From Allobosea vaviloviae (lineage in GTDB: Bacteria > Pseudomonadota > Alphaproteobacteria > Rhizobiales > Beijerinckiaceae): a DNA stretch of 64,000 nt. How positions within the stretch are numbered: position 1 is the first letter of the stretch; each line of letters starts with the position of its first letter. The stretch lies in assembly GCF_001298265.1 (NCBI RefSeq), contig NZ_LGSZ01000045.1, forward strand, positions 103,109-167,108, read 5' to 3'. A model generated the notes under the pieces. The model searched no databases, was not told the DNA's origin, and saw only the letters and a list, made by a program, of their open reading frames with translations. The position numbers were made by a program, and so were the translations under genes. This document shows positions 35,330 through 43,881 of the stretch, one piece after another.

Positions 35330-36427
35330 TCAGCCGTCCTGCCAGCGCTGCTGAATCGCGGTGGCCGACATCAGGTCGAAGGAGAGGTCCGAGATCTGCC
35401 AGTAGCGCGTGCTGTCCTGCTGGAAGGCCCAGAGGTGGTCGTAGATCTTCTTGAAGGCCGGGTTGGCGGCCGACATCTCGGCGTAGAGATCCTTGGTGTG
35501 CTTGTAGCTCTGCCTGAGGATGTCGTTCGGCAGCGGGCGCAACTGGGCGCCGCCCGCGATCAGCCGCTTCAGGGCCGGCGGGTTCAGGGCGTCGTATTTC
35601 GCCTGCATGTCGTGGCCGGCGGCCATGGCGCAGTGCTTCAGCACCTTCTGGTAGGTCGGGGGCAGGCTGTTCCACTTCTCCAGATTGATGAAGAAGCTGA
35701 GTTCGGCGCAGCCGTCCCAGAAGCCGGGGTAATAGTAGTAGGGCGCGACCTTGGCGAAGCCGAGCTTCTCGTCGTCATAGGGGCCGACGAATTCGACCGC
35801 GTCGAGGACGCCGCGCTCCAGCGCCGGATAGATGTCGCCGGCGCCGAGCTGTTGCGGCACCACGCCCATCTTCTGCAGGACATTGCCGCCGAGCCCGCCG
35901 ATCCGCATCTTCAGGCCCTGGAGATCGGCGACGGACTTGATCTCCTTGCGGAACCAGCCGCCCATCTGGGCGCCGGTGTTGCCGGCCGGCAGGTTGTAGA
36001 TGTTGAACTTGGCGTAGAACTCGTTGAGCAGCTCGAGCCCACCGGCATGGAAGAGCCAGGCCTGCATCTGGCGGCTGTTGGGCCCCCAGGGGATGACCGT
36101 GCCGAAGGCGAAGGCGGTGTCCTTGCCGATGTAGAAATACGAACCGGAATGGCCCATTTCGACGGTGCCGTTGGTGACGGCGTCGGCAACCTGCAGGGCG
36201 GGCACGATCTCGCCGGTGGCGAAGACCTGGATCTTGAACTTGCCGTCCGTGATCGCCGAGACGGCCTCCGACAGATAGGTGCAGGAGCCGTAGAGCGTAT
36301 CCAGCGACTTCGGATAGCTCGAGGCCAGGCGCCAGGTAACGGTCGGCTGGCTTTGGGCGATCGCGGGCGAGGCGATGCCGGCGGCGGCGCCGACGCCGGC
36401 GCCCCTGAGAAATGATCTGCGCTTCAT
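35330..36427 (-). CDS. TRAP transporter substrate-binding protein (DctP family), orphan
   Basis: This is a 365-residue periplasmic binding protein. It begins MKRRSFLRGAGVGAAAGIASPAIAQ, a twin-arginine (Tat) signal with cleavage after A-I-A-Q. TWRLASSYP, VPALQVADAVTNGTVEMG and LKMRIGGLGGNVL (with the carboxylate-binding arginine) are DctP-family blocks. It resembles the mannitol/chloroaromatic/2-oxoacid (TakP-like) branch. Its partners DctQ and DctM are not in the window, so the membrane part must be encoded elsewhere or shared. The nearby hydroxyacid genes suggest an organic acid ligand, by inference only. Confidence 0.88.
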   Translation of the reverse strand: MKRRSFLRGAGVGAAAGIASPAIAQSQPTVTWRLASSYPKSLDTLYGSCTYLSEAVSAITDGKFKIQVFATGEIVPALQVADAVTNGTVEMGHSGSYFYIGKDTAFAFGTVIPWGPNSRQMQAWLFHAGGLELLNEFYAKFNIYNLPAGNTGAQMGGWFRKEIKSVADLQGLKMRIGGLGGNVLQKMGVVPQQLGAGDIYPALERGVLDAVEFVGPYDDEKLGFAKVAPYYYYPGFWDGCAELSFFINLEKWNSLPPTYQKVLKHCAMAAGHDMQAKYDALNPPALKRLIAGGAQLRPLPNDILRQSYKHTKDLYAEMSAANPAFKKIYDHLWAFQQDSTRYWQISDLSFDLMSATAIQQRWQDG

Positions 36428-36572
36428 GGGAACTTTGGTCTCCGGGTTCGTTTCCTGCCGGCTCTGTTCTTGTTGTTTGCGCTGCCGGCGCAGGCAGCAT
36501 GGCATGGCGGTTTGACGTGCTGCAATCGCCGCTGCCGCATGCCCGCGTGGCGATCGCTCCATGTCGCTGCCC

Positions 36573-37469
36573 TCAGGTGCGGGCGCTTTCCTCCATCAGC
36601 TTAACGATGGCGGTCAGCAGCCGGTTGGCTGGCGTCGCGATCCCGAGCGCCGCGCCGGTGCGCATGACATAGCCGTTGAGATGGTCGATCTCGGTCGTCT
36701 TGCCGCGTGCGAGGTCCTGGGCCGTCGACGACGACTGGTCGGGCATCCCGGCAGCCAGCCCCATAACGACGTCGAGAACATCGTCGTCGACACGGATGCC
36801 ACTGCCGCGGGCGACCGCGAGACATTCGGCGACGATGTCGGCCATGCAGGCCCGGACGCCGTCGACCGCGATCATCCGGCCATAAGGGAGCTGGGGGATG
36901 GCCGAAAGCGCGTTGTAGGCACAGTTCACGATGAGCTTGGTCCAGAGAGCGCCGACGACGTTGTCGGAGATCTCCGTCTTGATGCCGGCTTGCCTGAAAG
37001 CGTCGGCGATCGTCGCGCTGGATGGGCCTGGCCCGATGACGAGTTCGCCTCGGCCGTGATGCCGGACATGGCCGGGACCCGCCATTTCCGAGGCGACATA
37101 GACGGCAGTCGGCAGAACCGGACGGCCCAGCACCGCCTGCAGGCGCTCGGCATTGTCGACGCCGTTCTGCAGGCAAAGGACCGCAGCCTCGGCATCGAGA
37201 TATGGAGCCATCTCCCGGCCGGCCTGCTCGGTATCGCCGGATTTGACGCAGAACAGCACGGCGTCTGCCGCTGTCATGCCCGCAGCCTCCGTGGTGGCCT
37301 CGGCCGACAGGGTTTCCGTGAAGGCGCGCGTTTCGAAGACGAGCCCGCGCTCTTCGATCGCCCGAACGTGCTGGGGCCGGGTGATCAGCGTGACCGCATG
37401 GCCGGCGCGAGCCAACATGGCGCCGTAATAGCAGCCGACGGCGCCGGCCCCCATGATCGCGATCTTCAT
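36573..37469 (-). CDS. 2-dehydropantoate 2-reductase family protein (PanE-like)
   Basis: This is a 298-residue NADPH-dependent reductase. GAGAVGCYYGAMLARAG is the N-terminal Rossmann loop. VKSGDTEQA and LQNGVDN are family blocks, the catalytic lysine lies in LWTKLIVNCAYNALS, and a C-terminal helical domain ends the protein. True PanE reduces ketopantoate for coenzyme A synthesis, but many paralogues act on other 2-oxoacids. Its ATG overlaps the TGA of the hydroxyacid oxidase gene upstream, so the two are co-translated. That favours a 2-hydroxy/2-oxoacid role over pantothenate synthesis. Confidence 0.85.
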   Translation of the reverse strand: MKIAIMGAGAVGCYYGAMLARAGHAVTLITRPQHVRAIEERGLVFETRAFTETLSAEATTEAAGMTAADAVLFCVKSGDTEQAGREMAPYLDAEAAVLCLQNGVDNAERLQAVLGRPVLPTAVYVASEMAGPGHVRHHGRGELVIGPGPSSATIADAFRQAGIKTEISDNVVGALWTKLIVNCAYNALSAIPQLPYGRMIAVDGVRACMADIVAECLAVARGSGIRVDDDVLDVVMGLAAGMPDQSSSTAQDLARGKTTEIDHLNGYVMRTGAALGIATPANRLLTAIVKLMEESART

Positions 37470-38629
37470 CGGTTGGCTCCCTGCCTGGGCCAGAGATGCT
37501 CGCTGCTGAGTTCGGCGGCTTCGGCGCAACCGAGATGGATCAGCGTGTTCAGGAACTCGGCCTGAAGAATGTCGATGATGCCGGCCGGGCCGCGTTCCAG
37601 CCCAAGTGCGGCAACCGCAAACAGGAACGGACGCCCCAGCAGCACGAAGTCCGCCCCAGAAGCCAGGCTGCGGGCGATGTCGTCGCCGCTGCGGACGCCG
37701 CTGTCGAGGATGAGCTTCAGCCGATCGCCGCAGGCCTCCCGGATCGCCGGCAGGACCTCGATCGAGGCGGGAGCGGAATCGAGCTGGCGCCCGCCATGGT
37801 TGGAGACGACGATGCCGTCGGCGCCGAGGCGCTCCGCCCTCACCGCGTCCTGCGGGTTGAGGATGCCCTTGATGACCAGATGATGCGGCCAGGCCTCTCG
37901 GATGACCTCGATCCGCCGCCAGTCGAGCCCGGGGCAGGACAGCTGGCGCGAGACGAATTCGGCATGGGCGAGGCCGCTCATCGCGCCCCTGACGTCAACA
38001 AAATTCGCCATGCCCGGACGTTCGCCCAGCGCCGCCCGCCACAGCCAGCGCGGATGGGCCGCGACGTCGAGGATGGTCTTGAGCGAAGGCTTGAGCGGGA
38101 TCGAGAGGCCGTTGACGAGATCGCGCGGGCGCTTGCCGGGAACGGGGATGTCGATGGTGACGACGAGGGTGGTGACGCCGGCAGCGAGCGCGCGCCGCAT
38201 CAGGCCGGCGGCGATGGTCTCATCCGATCCCGGATAGAGCTGGAACCAGAGATTCTCTTGCGCAATCTCCGCGATGGTCTCGATCGAGGTCGTCGCGGCC
38301 GTGGAGAGGCAATAGGGAATGTTGCGGGCCTTGGCCGCCCTGGCGAGGGCGCGATCGGTGCCGGGCCGGATCAGGTCGGCGAAACCCATCGGGGCGACGC
38401 CGAAGGGGGCTGCATAGCGGCGGCCGAAGATCGTCACCCCGGATTGCGCCGCGGAACAGTCGCGCAGCGCCTGCGGCATCATTGCGATCCGTTCGAAGCG
38501 CTCGCGATTGCGCCGCACAGCGGCCTCGGAGCCAGCGCCGCCGTCGACGAAGTCGAAGATCGCGCGCGGCAGGCGCTTGCGGGCGCTGGCGGCCATCTGG
38601 CCCGTGGTGAAGACGCGTCCGGTCGGCAC
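37466..38629 (-). CDS. FMN-dependent alpha-hydroxyacid dehydrogenase/oxidase (LldD-like)
   Basis: This is a 387-residue TIM-barrel flavoprotein that oxidises an L-2-hydroxyacid to the 2-oxoacid. FDFVDGGAGSE, APMGFADLIRPGTD, LSTAATTSIE, the FMN-binding lysine in LVIKGIL, the catalytic histidine and arginine in VSNHGGRQLD, and LDSGVRSGDDI are all present. Substrates in the family include L-lactate, glycolate and mandelate. The GTG start at 38629 follows a good GGGAGGAG. It is coupled to the PanE-like gene, which could reduce the oxoacid product or a derivative. Confidence 0.9.
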   Translation of the reverse strand: MPTGRVFTTGQMAASARKRLPRAIFDFVDGGAGSEAAVRRNRERFERIAMMPQALRDCSAAQSGVTIFGRRYAAPFGVAPMGFADLIRPGTDRALARAAKARNIPYCLSTAATTSIETIAEIAQENLWFQLYPGSDETIAAGLMRRALAAGVTTLVVTIDIPVPGKRPRDLVNGLSIPLKPSLKTILDVAAHPRWLWRAALGERPGMANFVDVRGAMSGLAHAEFVSRQLSCPGLDWRRIEVIREAWPHHLVIKGILNPQDAVRAERLGADGIVVSNHGGRQLDSAPASIEVLPAIREACGDRLKLILDSGVRSGDDIARSLASGADFVLLGRPFLFAVAALGLERGPAGIIDILQAEFLNTLIHLGCAEAAELSSEHLWPRQGANR

Positions 38630-38782
38630 GGCTCGAACTCCTCCCTGTCGGCTGTTCTCCGGCCGCCGTTCCCGCAGCTTTGAGCTGTCCTGCCTACAGG
38701 CTGGATTCCGATTCCAGAAGCATCGCGACCGCGCGGGCCACCGGCAGGAAAAGCAAGGCGGCCGGCCCAGGCGACCCGGGTC

Positions 38783-39796
38783 TCAGCCGGGCTTGCGCTC
38801 GACGAAGACGCAGCCGTCGAAGCTGAAGACCTCGTTGCCGTCCTGGTTGACGCCGGTGTTGTGGTGGAAGAACAGGCCCCATTGCGGGCGCGAGGCGCTG
38901 GTGCGCTTGTCGGTCACCGTCGAGCGATAGGTAATCCGGTCGCCGGCAAAGACCGGCCTCGACCATTTCAGGTTGCGGAAGCCGGGCGAGGGGCCGAGCC
39001 GCGGCGCATGCCCCGCCCCGAAGGCGGCTAGCTGGCGCCGGCGATGCGTGACCATGGTCGCCATCCAGACCGAGGCCGTGTGCCAGCCGGAGGCCGCGAG
39101 CTGGCCGAAGGAGGAGGCGCGGGCCGCCTCCTCGTCCATGTGGAAAGGCTGGGGATCGAAGGCGCGGGCGAAGGCGACGATTTCCTGCGCCGTGAAGACG
39201 CAGCTGCCGAGCTCGAAGCTCTGGCCGATCGCGATGTCCTCGAAAAAGCGGGCGGCCTCGGTCGGTGCCTGCGGCGGCTCGATCGGGGAGGGGAGGGCCG
39301 GCGGTATGTAGCGCGGCGGATAGGCAAGCCAGTCGCCCGGGGCCTGGGCGGCGTCCGACCCGCGGCGGCCGAACATGATCCAGTTCGCCTGCTCCAGCAC
39401 CGGTTCGTCGCGCTGGTTGAGGAGTTCCAGCCGGAAGCGGACGAGGCCCATGTCCGGGCGCGAGCGCGAGGGCTTGATCTCGGTCACGGTGCGACGGCCA
39501 TGAAGCACGTCGTCGGGCTGCACCGGGCGCAGCCATTTGACCTCCTCGATGCCAGGCGCGCCCATTCCGGCCGAGTTCAGCAGGAAGCTTTCCGCCATCA
39601 GCCGCATCAGCAGCGAGCAGCTGTGCCAGCCCGAGGCGATCAGTGTCCCGACGAAGCTCGTCTTCGCCGCTTCCGGATCGACATGGAAGTCCTGCGCGTC
39701 GAAGCGCGAGGCGAAGGCGACGATGTCTCCTTCCGAGACCGCGATGCTGCCGGTGTCGACCGTCTCGCCGACGATGAAATCCTCGAAATACAGCAT
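38783..39796 (-). CDS. Tandem MaoC-like dehydratase protein
   Basis: This is a 337-residue protein with two hot-dog (MaoC) domains. The first, about residues 1-150, has YFEDFIVGETVDTG and FHVDPEAAKTSFVGTLIASGWHS. The second, about 180-335, has FFEDIAIGQSFELG and FHMDEEAARASSFGQLAASGWHT. Each has the dehydratase D-x(4)-H-like stretch (FDxQxFHxD). MaoC proteins hydrate enoyl-CoA esters. Full duplication in one chain suggests an internal pseudo-dimer. The ATG at 39796 is the first reasonable start. No coupled acyl-CoA genes are nearby. Confidence 0.87.
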   Translation of the reverse strand: MLYFEDFIVGETVDTGSIAVSEGDIVAFASRFDAQDFHVDPEAAKTSFVGTLIASGWHSCSLLMRLMAESFLLNSAGMGAPGIEEVKWLRPVQPDDVLHGRRTVTEIKPSRSRPDMGLVRFRLELLNQRDEPVLEQANWIMFGRRGSDAAQAPGDWLAYPPRYIPPALPSPIEPPQAPTEAARFFEDIAIGQSFELGSCVFTAQEIVAFARAFDPQPFHMDEEAARASSFGQLAASGWHTASVWMATMVTHRRRQLAAFGAGHAPRLGPSPGFRNLKWSRPVFAGDRITYRSTVTDKRTSASRPQWGLFFHHNTGVNQDGNEVFSFDGCVFVERKPG

Positions 39797-39811
39797 CGCG
39801 TCGCGGGCCCT

Positions 39812-39861
39812 GCTCAGTTGGCGTCTCTGCTCGATTTGACGTCTCGGCTCAGTTGGCGAAG
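39812..39861. repeat. Three imperfect tandem copies around the ychF stop
   Basis: GCTCAGTTGGCGTCTCT (39812-39828), GCTCGATTTGACGTCTCG (39829-39846) and GCTCAGTTGGCGAAG (39847-39861) are imperfect tandem copies of ~15-18 bases. The third contains the last codons and stop of ychF, so the first two look like slipped duplications of the gene's 3' end. Confidence 0.45.
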
Positions 39862-40946
39862 CGGAAATGCAGCACGTCGCCGTCGGCGACGACGTATTCC
39901 TTGCCTTCCAGCCGGAACTTGCCGGCTTCGCGAGCGCCCGACTCGCCCTTGTTGGCGATGTAGTCGTCGAAGGCGATCGTCTCGGCGCGAATATAGCCCT
40001 TCTCGAAGTCGCTATGAATGACGCCGGCGGCGGCGGGGCCCTTGGTGCCCTTCTCGATCGTCCAGGCGCGGGCTTCCTTGGGGCCGACCGTGAAATAGGT
40101 GACAAGGTCGAGCAAGGTGTAGCCGGCGCGGATGACGCGGTTCAGGCCGGGCTCTTCCAGGCCGACGGCCTCGAGATAGTCCTTCTGGTCGGCGGCGGGC
40201 AAAACCGCGATCTCGCTCTCGATCTTGGCGGAGACGACGACCGCGACGGCGTTCTCCTCGGCCGCGCGTACCTTCACGGCCTCCGAGAAGGCGTTGCCCT
40301 TGTCGGCGGCGGCTTCCTCGACATTGCAGACATAGAGCACGGGCTTGGAGGAGAGCAGGCCGAGCGTCTCGAACATCTTGCGCTCGTCGGCGGCGACCTG
40401 GACGAGACGGGCCGGCTTGCCGTCGCGCAGCAGGACCAGGCAGCGGTTCATCAGATCGGCCAGTTCCTTGGCATCCTTGTCGCCGGTCTTGGCCTTCTTC
40501 TCGAGCGGAACGACGCGCTTCTCGAGGCTTTCGAGATCGGCCAGCATCAGCTCGGTCTCGATGATCTCGATGTCGTTGATCGGCGCGACCTTGCCCTCGA
40601 CATGGGTGATGTCGCCATCCTCGAAGCAGCGCACGACATGGGCGATGGCGTCGCACTCACGGATATTGGCGAGGAACTGGTTGCCCAAGCCTTCGCCTTT
40701 CGAGGCGCCGCGCACCAGGCCGGCGATGTCGACGAAGGTCAGCCGCGTCGGGATGGTCTCCTTGGAACCGGCGATGGCGGCGAGCTTCTCCAGCCGCGGA
40801 TCGGGCACCGCGACGTCGCCGACATTGGGCTCGATGGTGCAGAACGGATAATTCGCCGCCTGGGCCGCCGCCGTCTGCGTCAGCGCGTTGAAGAGGGTCG
40901 ACTTGCCGACATTCGGCAAGCCGACGATACCGCATTTGAAACCCAT
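39849..40946 (-). CDS. ychF: Redox-regulated ATPase YchF
   Basis: This is a 365-residue OBG-family protein. GLPNVGKSTLFNAL is the P-loop, and VDIAGLVRGASKGEGLGNQFL covers G3 and switch II. The base-specificity motif is N-V-E-E instead of N-K-x-D (VLYVCNVEEA), which makes this subfamily prefer ATP over GTP. The protein ends with a TGS domain (VADGDVLHFRFAN). It binds ribosomes and affects stress responses. The gap to pth holds the toxin-antitoxin pair. Confidence 0.95.
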   Translation of the reverse strand: MGFKCGIVGLPNVGKSTLFNALTQTAAAQAANYPFCTIEPNVGDVAVPDPRLEKLAAIAGSKETIPTRLTFVDIAGLVRGASKGEGLGNQFLANIRECDAIAHVVRCFEDGDITHVEGKVAPINDIEIIETELMLADLESLEKRVVPLEKKAKTGDKDAKELADLMNRCLVLLRDGKPARLVQVAADERKMFETLGLLSSKPVLYVCNVEEAAADKGNAFSEAVKVRAAEENAVAVVVSAKIESEIAVLPAADQKDYLEAVGLEEPGLNRVIRAGYTLLDLVTYFTVGPKEARAWTIEKGTKGPAAAGVIHSDFEKGYIRAETIAFDDYIANKGESGAREAGKFRLEGKEYVVADGDVLHFRFAN

Positions 40947-40963
40947 GGTGGTCTTTCGAAGTG

Positions 40964-41407
40964 TCAGATGGTGAGCACGGCGTCGATAGCCGTCGAGAAA
41001 GGATTGATGATCGTCAGATCGCCAATCTGCTGCCCGGACGCAAGGTCTTCAGACAGAAAGATGTCGCAGCCATGTGCGAGGGCGGCGGCAATCATCGTCG
41101 AATCGAAGAACGAGAAGCGGTAGCGCGCATGGAGCGACAATGCGTCGAGCGACGTCTGCGCGGTCATGGCGGCCTTGCACCACGGCGTCATCGCGAGCAG
41201 AAAGCGCGCCAGTTCGTCCCGCGTCACCGCGGGGAACTTGCGCAGGACGTTGTGGGCAAACTCGTTCATGACCTGTGGGCTGATGACGATCAGATCACGC
41301 TCGGCGAGCGCGCTGATCCAATGCCGCGCGATCGCCTGCTTCTGCGGTTCGCGGGAGTCGTTCAGATACAGCATCACGTTCGTGTCGATGAAGCAGGCGG
41401 TCGGCAT
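40964..41407 (-). CDS. PIN domain ribonuclease, VapC-like toxin
   Basis: This is a 147-residue protein. FIDTNVMLYL carries the first catalytic aspartate, VMNEFAHN the glutamate, RFSFFDSTMIAAA the second aspartate, and LSEDL the last acidic residue. This is a complete PIN active site that would cleave RNA with magnesium. The gene overlaps and follows a ribbon-helix-helix gene on the same strand, the usual antitoxin-then-toxin order. ychF follows after 17 bases. Confidence 0.87.
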   Translation of the reverse strand: MPTACFIDTNVMLYLNDSREPQKQAIARHWISALAERDLIVISPQVMNEFAHNVLRKFPAVTRDELARFLLAMTPWCKAAMTAQTSLDALSLHARYRFSFFDSTMIAAALAHGCDIFLSEDLASGQQIGDLTIINPFSTAIDAVLTI

Positions 41408-41621
41408 AGATGTCCTCGCGACTGGCTCGTTCGCTCGTGATCCCGGGAAGATCGGGGCCGGCGAGGAAAGCATCCAGCGCTGCCCTCTGCGTCAAGGCGC
41501 GGCCGACCCGGCTTTCCGCCAACTCCGCCATGAATTTCGACATGCTCTTGCCTTCGCGCGCCGCCTCGACCCGCATCCGGCTGTAAAGATCATCGGGCAG
41601 GGTGATGGTGATGTTCTTCAT
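41295..41621 (-). CDS. Ribbon-helix-helix antitoxin, VapB-like, with extended C-terminus
   Basis: This is a 108-residue protein. MKNITITLPDDLYSRMRVEA and GKSMSKFMAEL form an RHH DNA-binding domain (residues 1-45) that should bind its own promoter. The C-terminal part would neutralise the PIN toxin. Antitoxins of this type often stop near SREDIYADRLLHRHE-like sequence, yet here the frame runs on 31 codons and overlaps the toxin gene by 113 bases. The start at 41621 is set by GGAG six bases upstream; a shift that removed the original stop is possible. Confidence 0.75.
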   Translation of the reverse strand: MKNITITLPDDLYSRMRVEAAREGKSMSKFMAELAESRVGRALTQRAALDAFLAGPDLPGITSERASREDIYADRLLHRHERDAVSERLPRTAEAGDRAALDQRARRA

Positions 41622-41796
41622 CGCATGCTCCATACAGGCCCATATCGTGTTTCCGTGTTTCCGTGTCAAGCCGAGCCAATGACTGCCGGCAACGGGGCGC
41701 TCTTGGGAACGCTCTCACGCGAACGTGCGTGGCAGGGTTCAAAGCCGGGGCGCACGAATTGCCCCGCGACATTCTCCCAGCAATGGAAATCTGCCC

Positions 41797-42393
41797 ATGC
41801 GTTCTCTCGCCACCGCCTGCATCATCCTGGGACTGACTGTCTCCGCCTCCGCCCAGTCCCCCACCACGCGCATCCGCGGCGAGGTCGAGAAGGCCGAGGG
41901 CGACACGCTTATGATCAAGACGGTCGACGGCGCCTCGGCGAAGGTCTCGCTGGCGTCGGGCTATGCGGTCGGCGGGGTCGTCAAGGCGACGACGGCCGAC
42001 ATCAAGAAGGGCGGCTTTATCGGCGTCGGCGCGCGGCCCCAGCCGGATGGATCGCTGCTGGCGGTGCAGGTCTTTATCTTCCCCGAGGCGATGCGTGGCA
42101 CGGGCGAGGGGCACCGTCCCTGGGGCGTGCTGCCGGATTCGACGATGACGAACGCCACCGTCTCGGAGACCGTCTCGCGCGTCGATGGCGCCAATGTCGT
42201 GCTCACCTATCCCGGCGGCGAGCAGAAGGTGGCGATCACGCCCGACGCCAACATCATCATGGCGGCGCCCGCCCAGCCTTCCGAGCTGGTCGCAGGCGCG
42301 CAGGTCGCGATGACCGCCACCAAGCAGGCCGATGGCAGCTTCAGCGCGAACCGAGTCACCATCGCAAAGTCGAGTGCGCAGCTGCCCTACTGA
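41797..42393 (+). CDS. Exported protein of unknown function with repeated beta modules
   Basis: This is a 198-residue protein with a short signal peptide (cleavage at about residue 19, SASA-QS). The mature part seems to hold two similar beta-rich modules: TRIRGEVEKAEGDTLMIKTVDG and ATVSETVSRVDGANVVLTYPGG, each followed by a V-x-x-x-x-x-K-V segment. This resembles the DUF5666-type OB-like exported proteins. A periplasmic location is inferred. It is convergent with pth and has no obvious partner. Confidence 0.78.
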   Translation: MRSLATACIILGLTVSASAQSPTTRIRGEVEKAEGDTLMIKTVDGASAKVSLASGYAVGGVVKATTADIKKGGFIGVGARPQPDGSLLAVQVFIFPEAMRGTGEGHRPWGVLPDSTMTNATVSETVSRVDGANVVLTYPGGEQKVAITPDANIIMAAPAQPSELVAGAQVAMTATKQADGSFSANRVTIAKSSAQLPY

Positions 42394-42408
42394 TCGAGGC
42401 CCCTGGCC

Positions 42409-43023
42409 TCAGTCGGCCGCCTTCTCGCCCAGTCGTTTCACCGCGCCGTGGCCGCGCGCCTCCATGAACAGGTGAACCTTGTTCTGGAAGCCGGCGTCGT
42501 CGTGCCTGGCCAGAAGCTCGGCGTTGTCGGTGCAGGCGGTGCAGAGATCCTCGACCCAAGGCAGTTCGGCCTTGCCGAAATCGTTCAGCACATAGGCGTG
42601 GACGAGTTCCTTCAGGCCGGGATGGCCGATGCCCATCCGGACCCGGCGATACTCGTTGCCGATCGCGGCGGTCGTCGAGCGCAGGCCGTTATGCCCGGCA
42701 TTGCCGCCACCGAGCTTGATCCGGAGCTTGGCCGGGGCGAGGTCGAGTTCGTCATGGAAGACGATGACGTCGGCGGGCTCGACCTTGAAGAAGCGGGCGG
42801 CCTCGCTGATCGAGCGGCCGGATTCGTTCATGTAGGTCTGCGGCTTGAGCAGGACGATCTTTTCGCTGCCGATCGTCGCCTCGCTTGCCTGCGCCTGGAA
42901 ACGTGCGCGCCAGGGCGAGGCGCGATGGCGCCGCGCGATCTCGTCGAGCGCCATGAAGCCGATATTGTGGCGGTTCCCGGCATAGCGGGAGCCCGGGTTT
43001 CCCAGGCCTGCGAAGATCAGCAT
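42409..43023 (-). CDS. pth: Peptidyl-tRNA hydrolase
   Basis: This is a 204-residue enzyme that frees tRNA from prematurely released peptidyl-t[27 protein letters not shown] contains the catalytic histidine and asparagine, and [42 protein letters not shown] and [10 protein letters not shown] are standard blocks. The last ~20 residues are a basic tail. It follows rplY, a common pairing, with a hairpin between them. Confidence 0.95.
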   Translation of the reverse strand: MLIFAGLGNPGSRYAGNRHNIGFMALDEIARRHRASPWRARFQAQASEATIGSEKIVLLKPQTYMNESGRSISEAARFFKVEPADVIVFHDELDLAPAKLRIKLGGGNAGHNGLRSTTAAIGNEYRRVRMGIGHPGLKELVHAYVLNDFGKAELPWVEDLCTACTDNAELLARHDDAGFQNKVHLFMEARGHGAVKRLGEKAAD

Positions 43024-43049
43024 GATGATTGTATTCCGCTAGATAGCAA

Positions 43050-43073
43050 AACGGCCGGGAAACCCCGGCCGTT
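43050..43073 (-). terminator. Hairpin between rplY and pth
   Basis: AACGGCCGGG (43050-43059) pairs with CCCGGCCGTT (43064-43073) around a four-base loop. Read on the minus strand, the stem ends in GTTTTGCT, a short T-run, 31 bases after the rplY stop. It should terminate or partly attenuate transcription from rplY into pth. Confidence 0.7.
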
Positions 43074-43103
43074 CGCATTCTTGCATAGTCCCTGTCGGGG
43101 CCA

Positions 43104-43733
43104 TCAAGCCTTCGGCTTGGCCTCGGCGGCGGGGGCAGCCGCCTCGGCCGTGGCCTCCTCGGCCTCCTCGGCCATCGGCGGGACGATGGTGACGATCGTG
43201 GCGTCGGAGCCGACCGTCAGCTTGGCGCCCTTGGGCAGCTTGATCGCGCTGGCTTCGAGCGCATCGCCGATCTCCAGGCCCGCAACCGAGACCTCGAAGA
43301 ATTCAGGGATGAACTCGGGCTCGACGGTGATCTCAAGCGCATGCTCGACGATCTGCACCGCGCCGCCGTTCTTGACGCCCGGCGAGGCATCCTGGCCGAC
43401 GACATGGACGGGAATCTCGACCGTCACGGTCTGGCCGGCGGCGACGCGCAGGAAATCGACATGGATCGGGAAATCCTTGACCGGGTCGAGCTGGTAGTCG
43501 CGCGGAATGACCCGCTGCTTCTTGCCGTCGACGCTGATTTCGAACAGCGTGGTCAGGAAATGGCCGCCATAGATCATCAGGCGGGTCTTGTTGGCGTCGA
43601 GCGCGATCGCCTCGGGAGCGGCGCCGCCCCCGTAGATCACGGCGGGTGTCAGGCCTTGACGACGAACTGCACGGGCGGCCCCCTTGCCGACCTGTGCGCG
43701 CGCCGAAGCCTCGATTTGCTTCACGGCGGTCAT
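43104..43733 (-). CDS. rplY: 50S ribosomal protein L25 (general stress protein CTC form)
   Basis: This is a 209-residue protein. The N-terminal ~95 residues are the 5S rRNA-binding L25 domain (RAVRRQGLTPAVIYGG). The C-terminal beta domain of the CTC/TL5 form follows (VHVVGQDASPGVKNGGAVQIVEH), and an alanine/glutamate-rich tail ends the protein. It is in a minus-strand unit with pth. The ATG at 43733 gives the usual start; an upstream in-frame ATG adds nine unlikely residues. Confidence 0.95.
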   Translation of the reverse strand: MTAVKQIEASARAQVGKGAARAVRRQGLTPAVIYGGGAAPEAIALDANKTRLMIYGGHFLTTLFEISVDGKKQRVIPRDYQLDPVKDFPIHVDFLRVAAGQTVTVEIPVHVVGQDASPGVKNGGAVQIVEHALEITVEPEFIPEFFEVSVAGLEIGDALEASAIKLPKGAKLTVGSDATIVTIVPPMAEEAEEATAEAAAPAAEAKPKA

Positions 43734-43759
43734 GGTTTTAGTCCTTGCTTGAAATGACA

Positions 43760-43779
43760 AGGCCGCCTCAAGGCGGCCT
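43760..43779 (-). terminator. GC hairpin between the GGDEF-EAL gene and rplY
   Basis: AGGCCGCC (43760-43767) and GGCGGCCT (43772-43779) pair around TCAA. It lies about 100 bases beyond the stop of the leftward cyclic di-GMP gene and 27 bases before the rplY start. It could end that transcript or act in the rplY leader. The following T-run is weak. Confidence 0.5.
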
Positions 43780-43881
43780 CTTTGCGGTTCAGCGCCCGTG
43801 CCTCCAAGGGTGTCAGTCGGGCGCTGGCAGGCTCATAAGCGAAATACGTGGCGATCTCAAGTCCGGGAGGGCATCTGGCGC

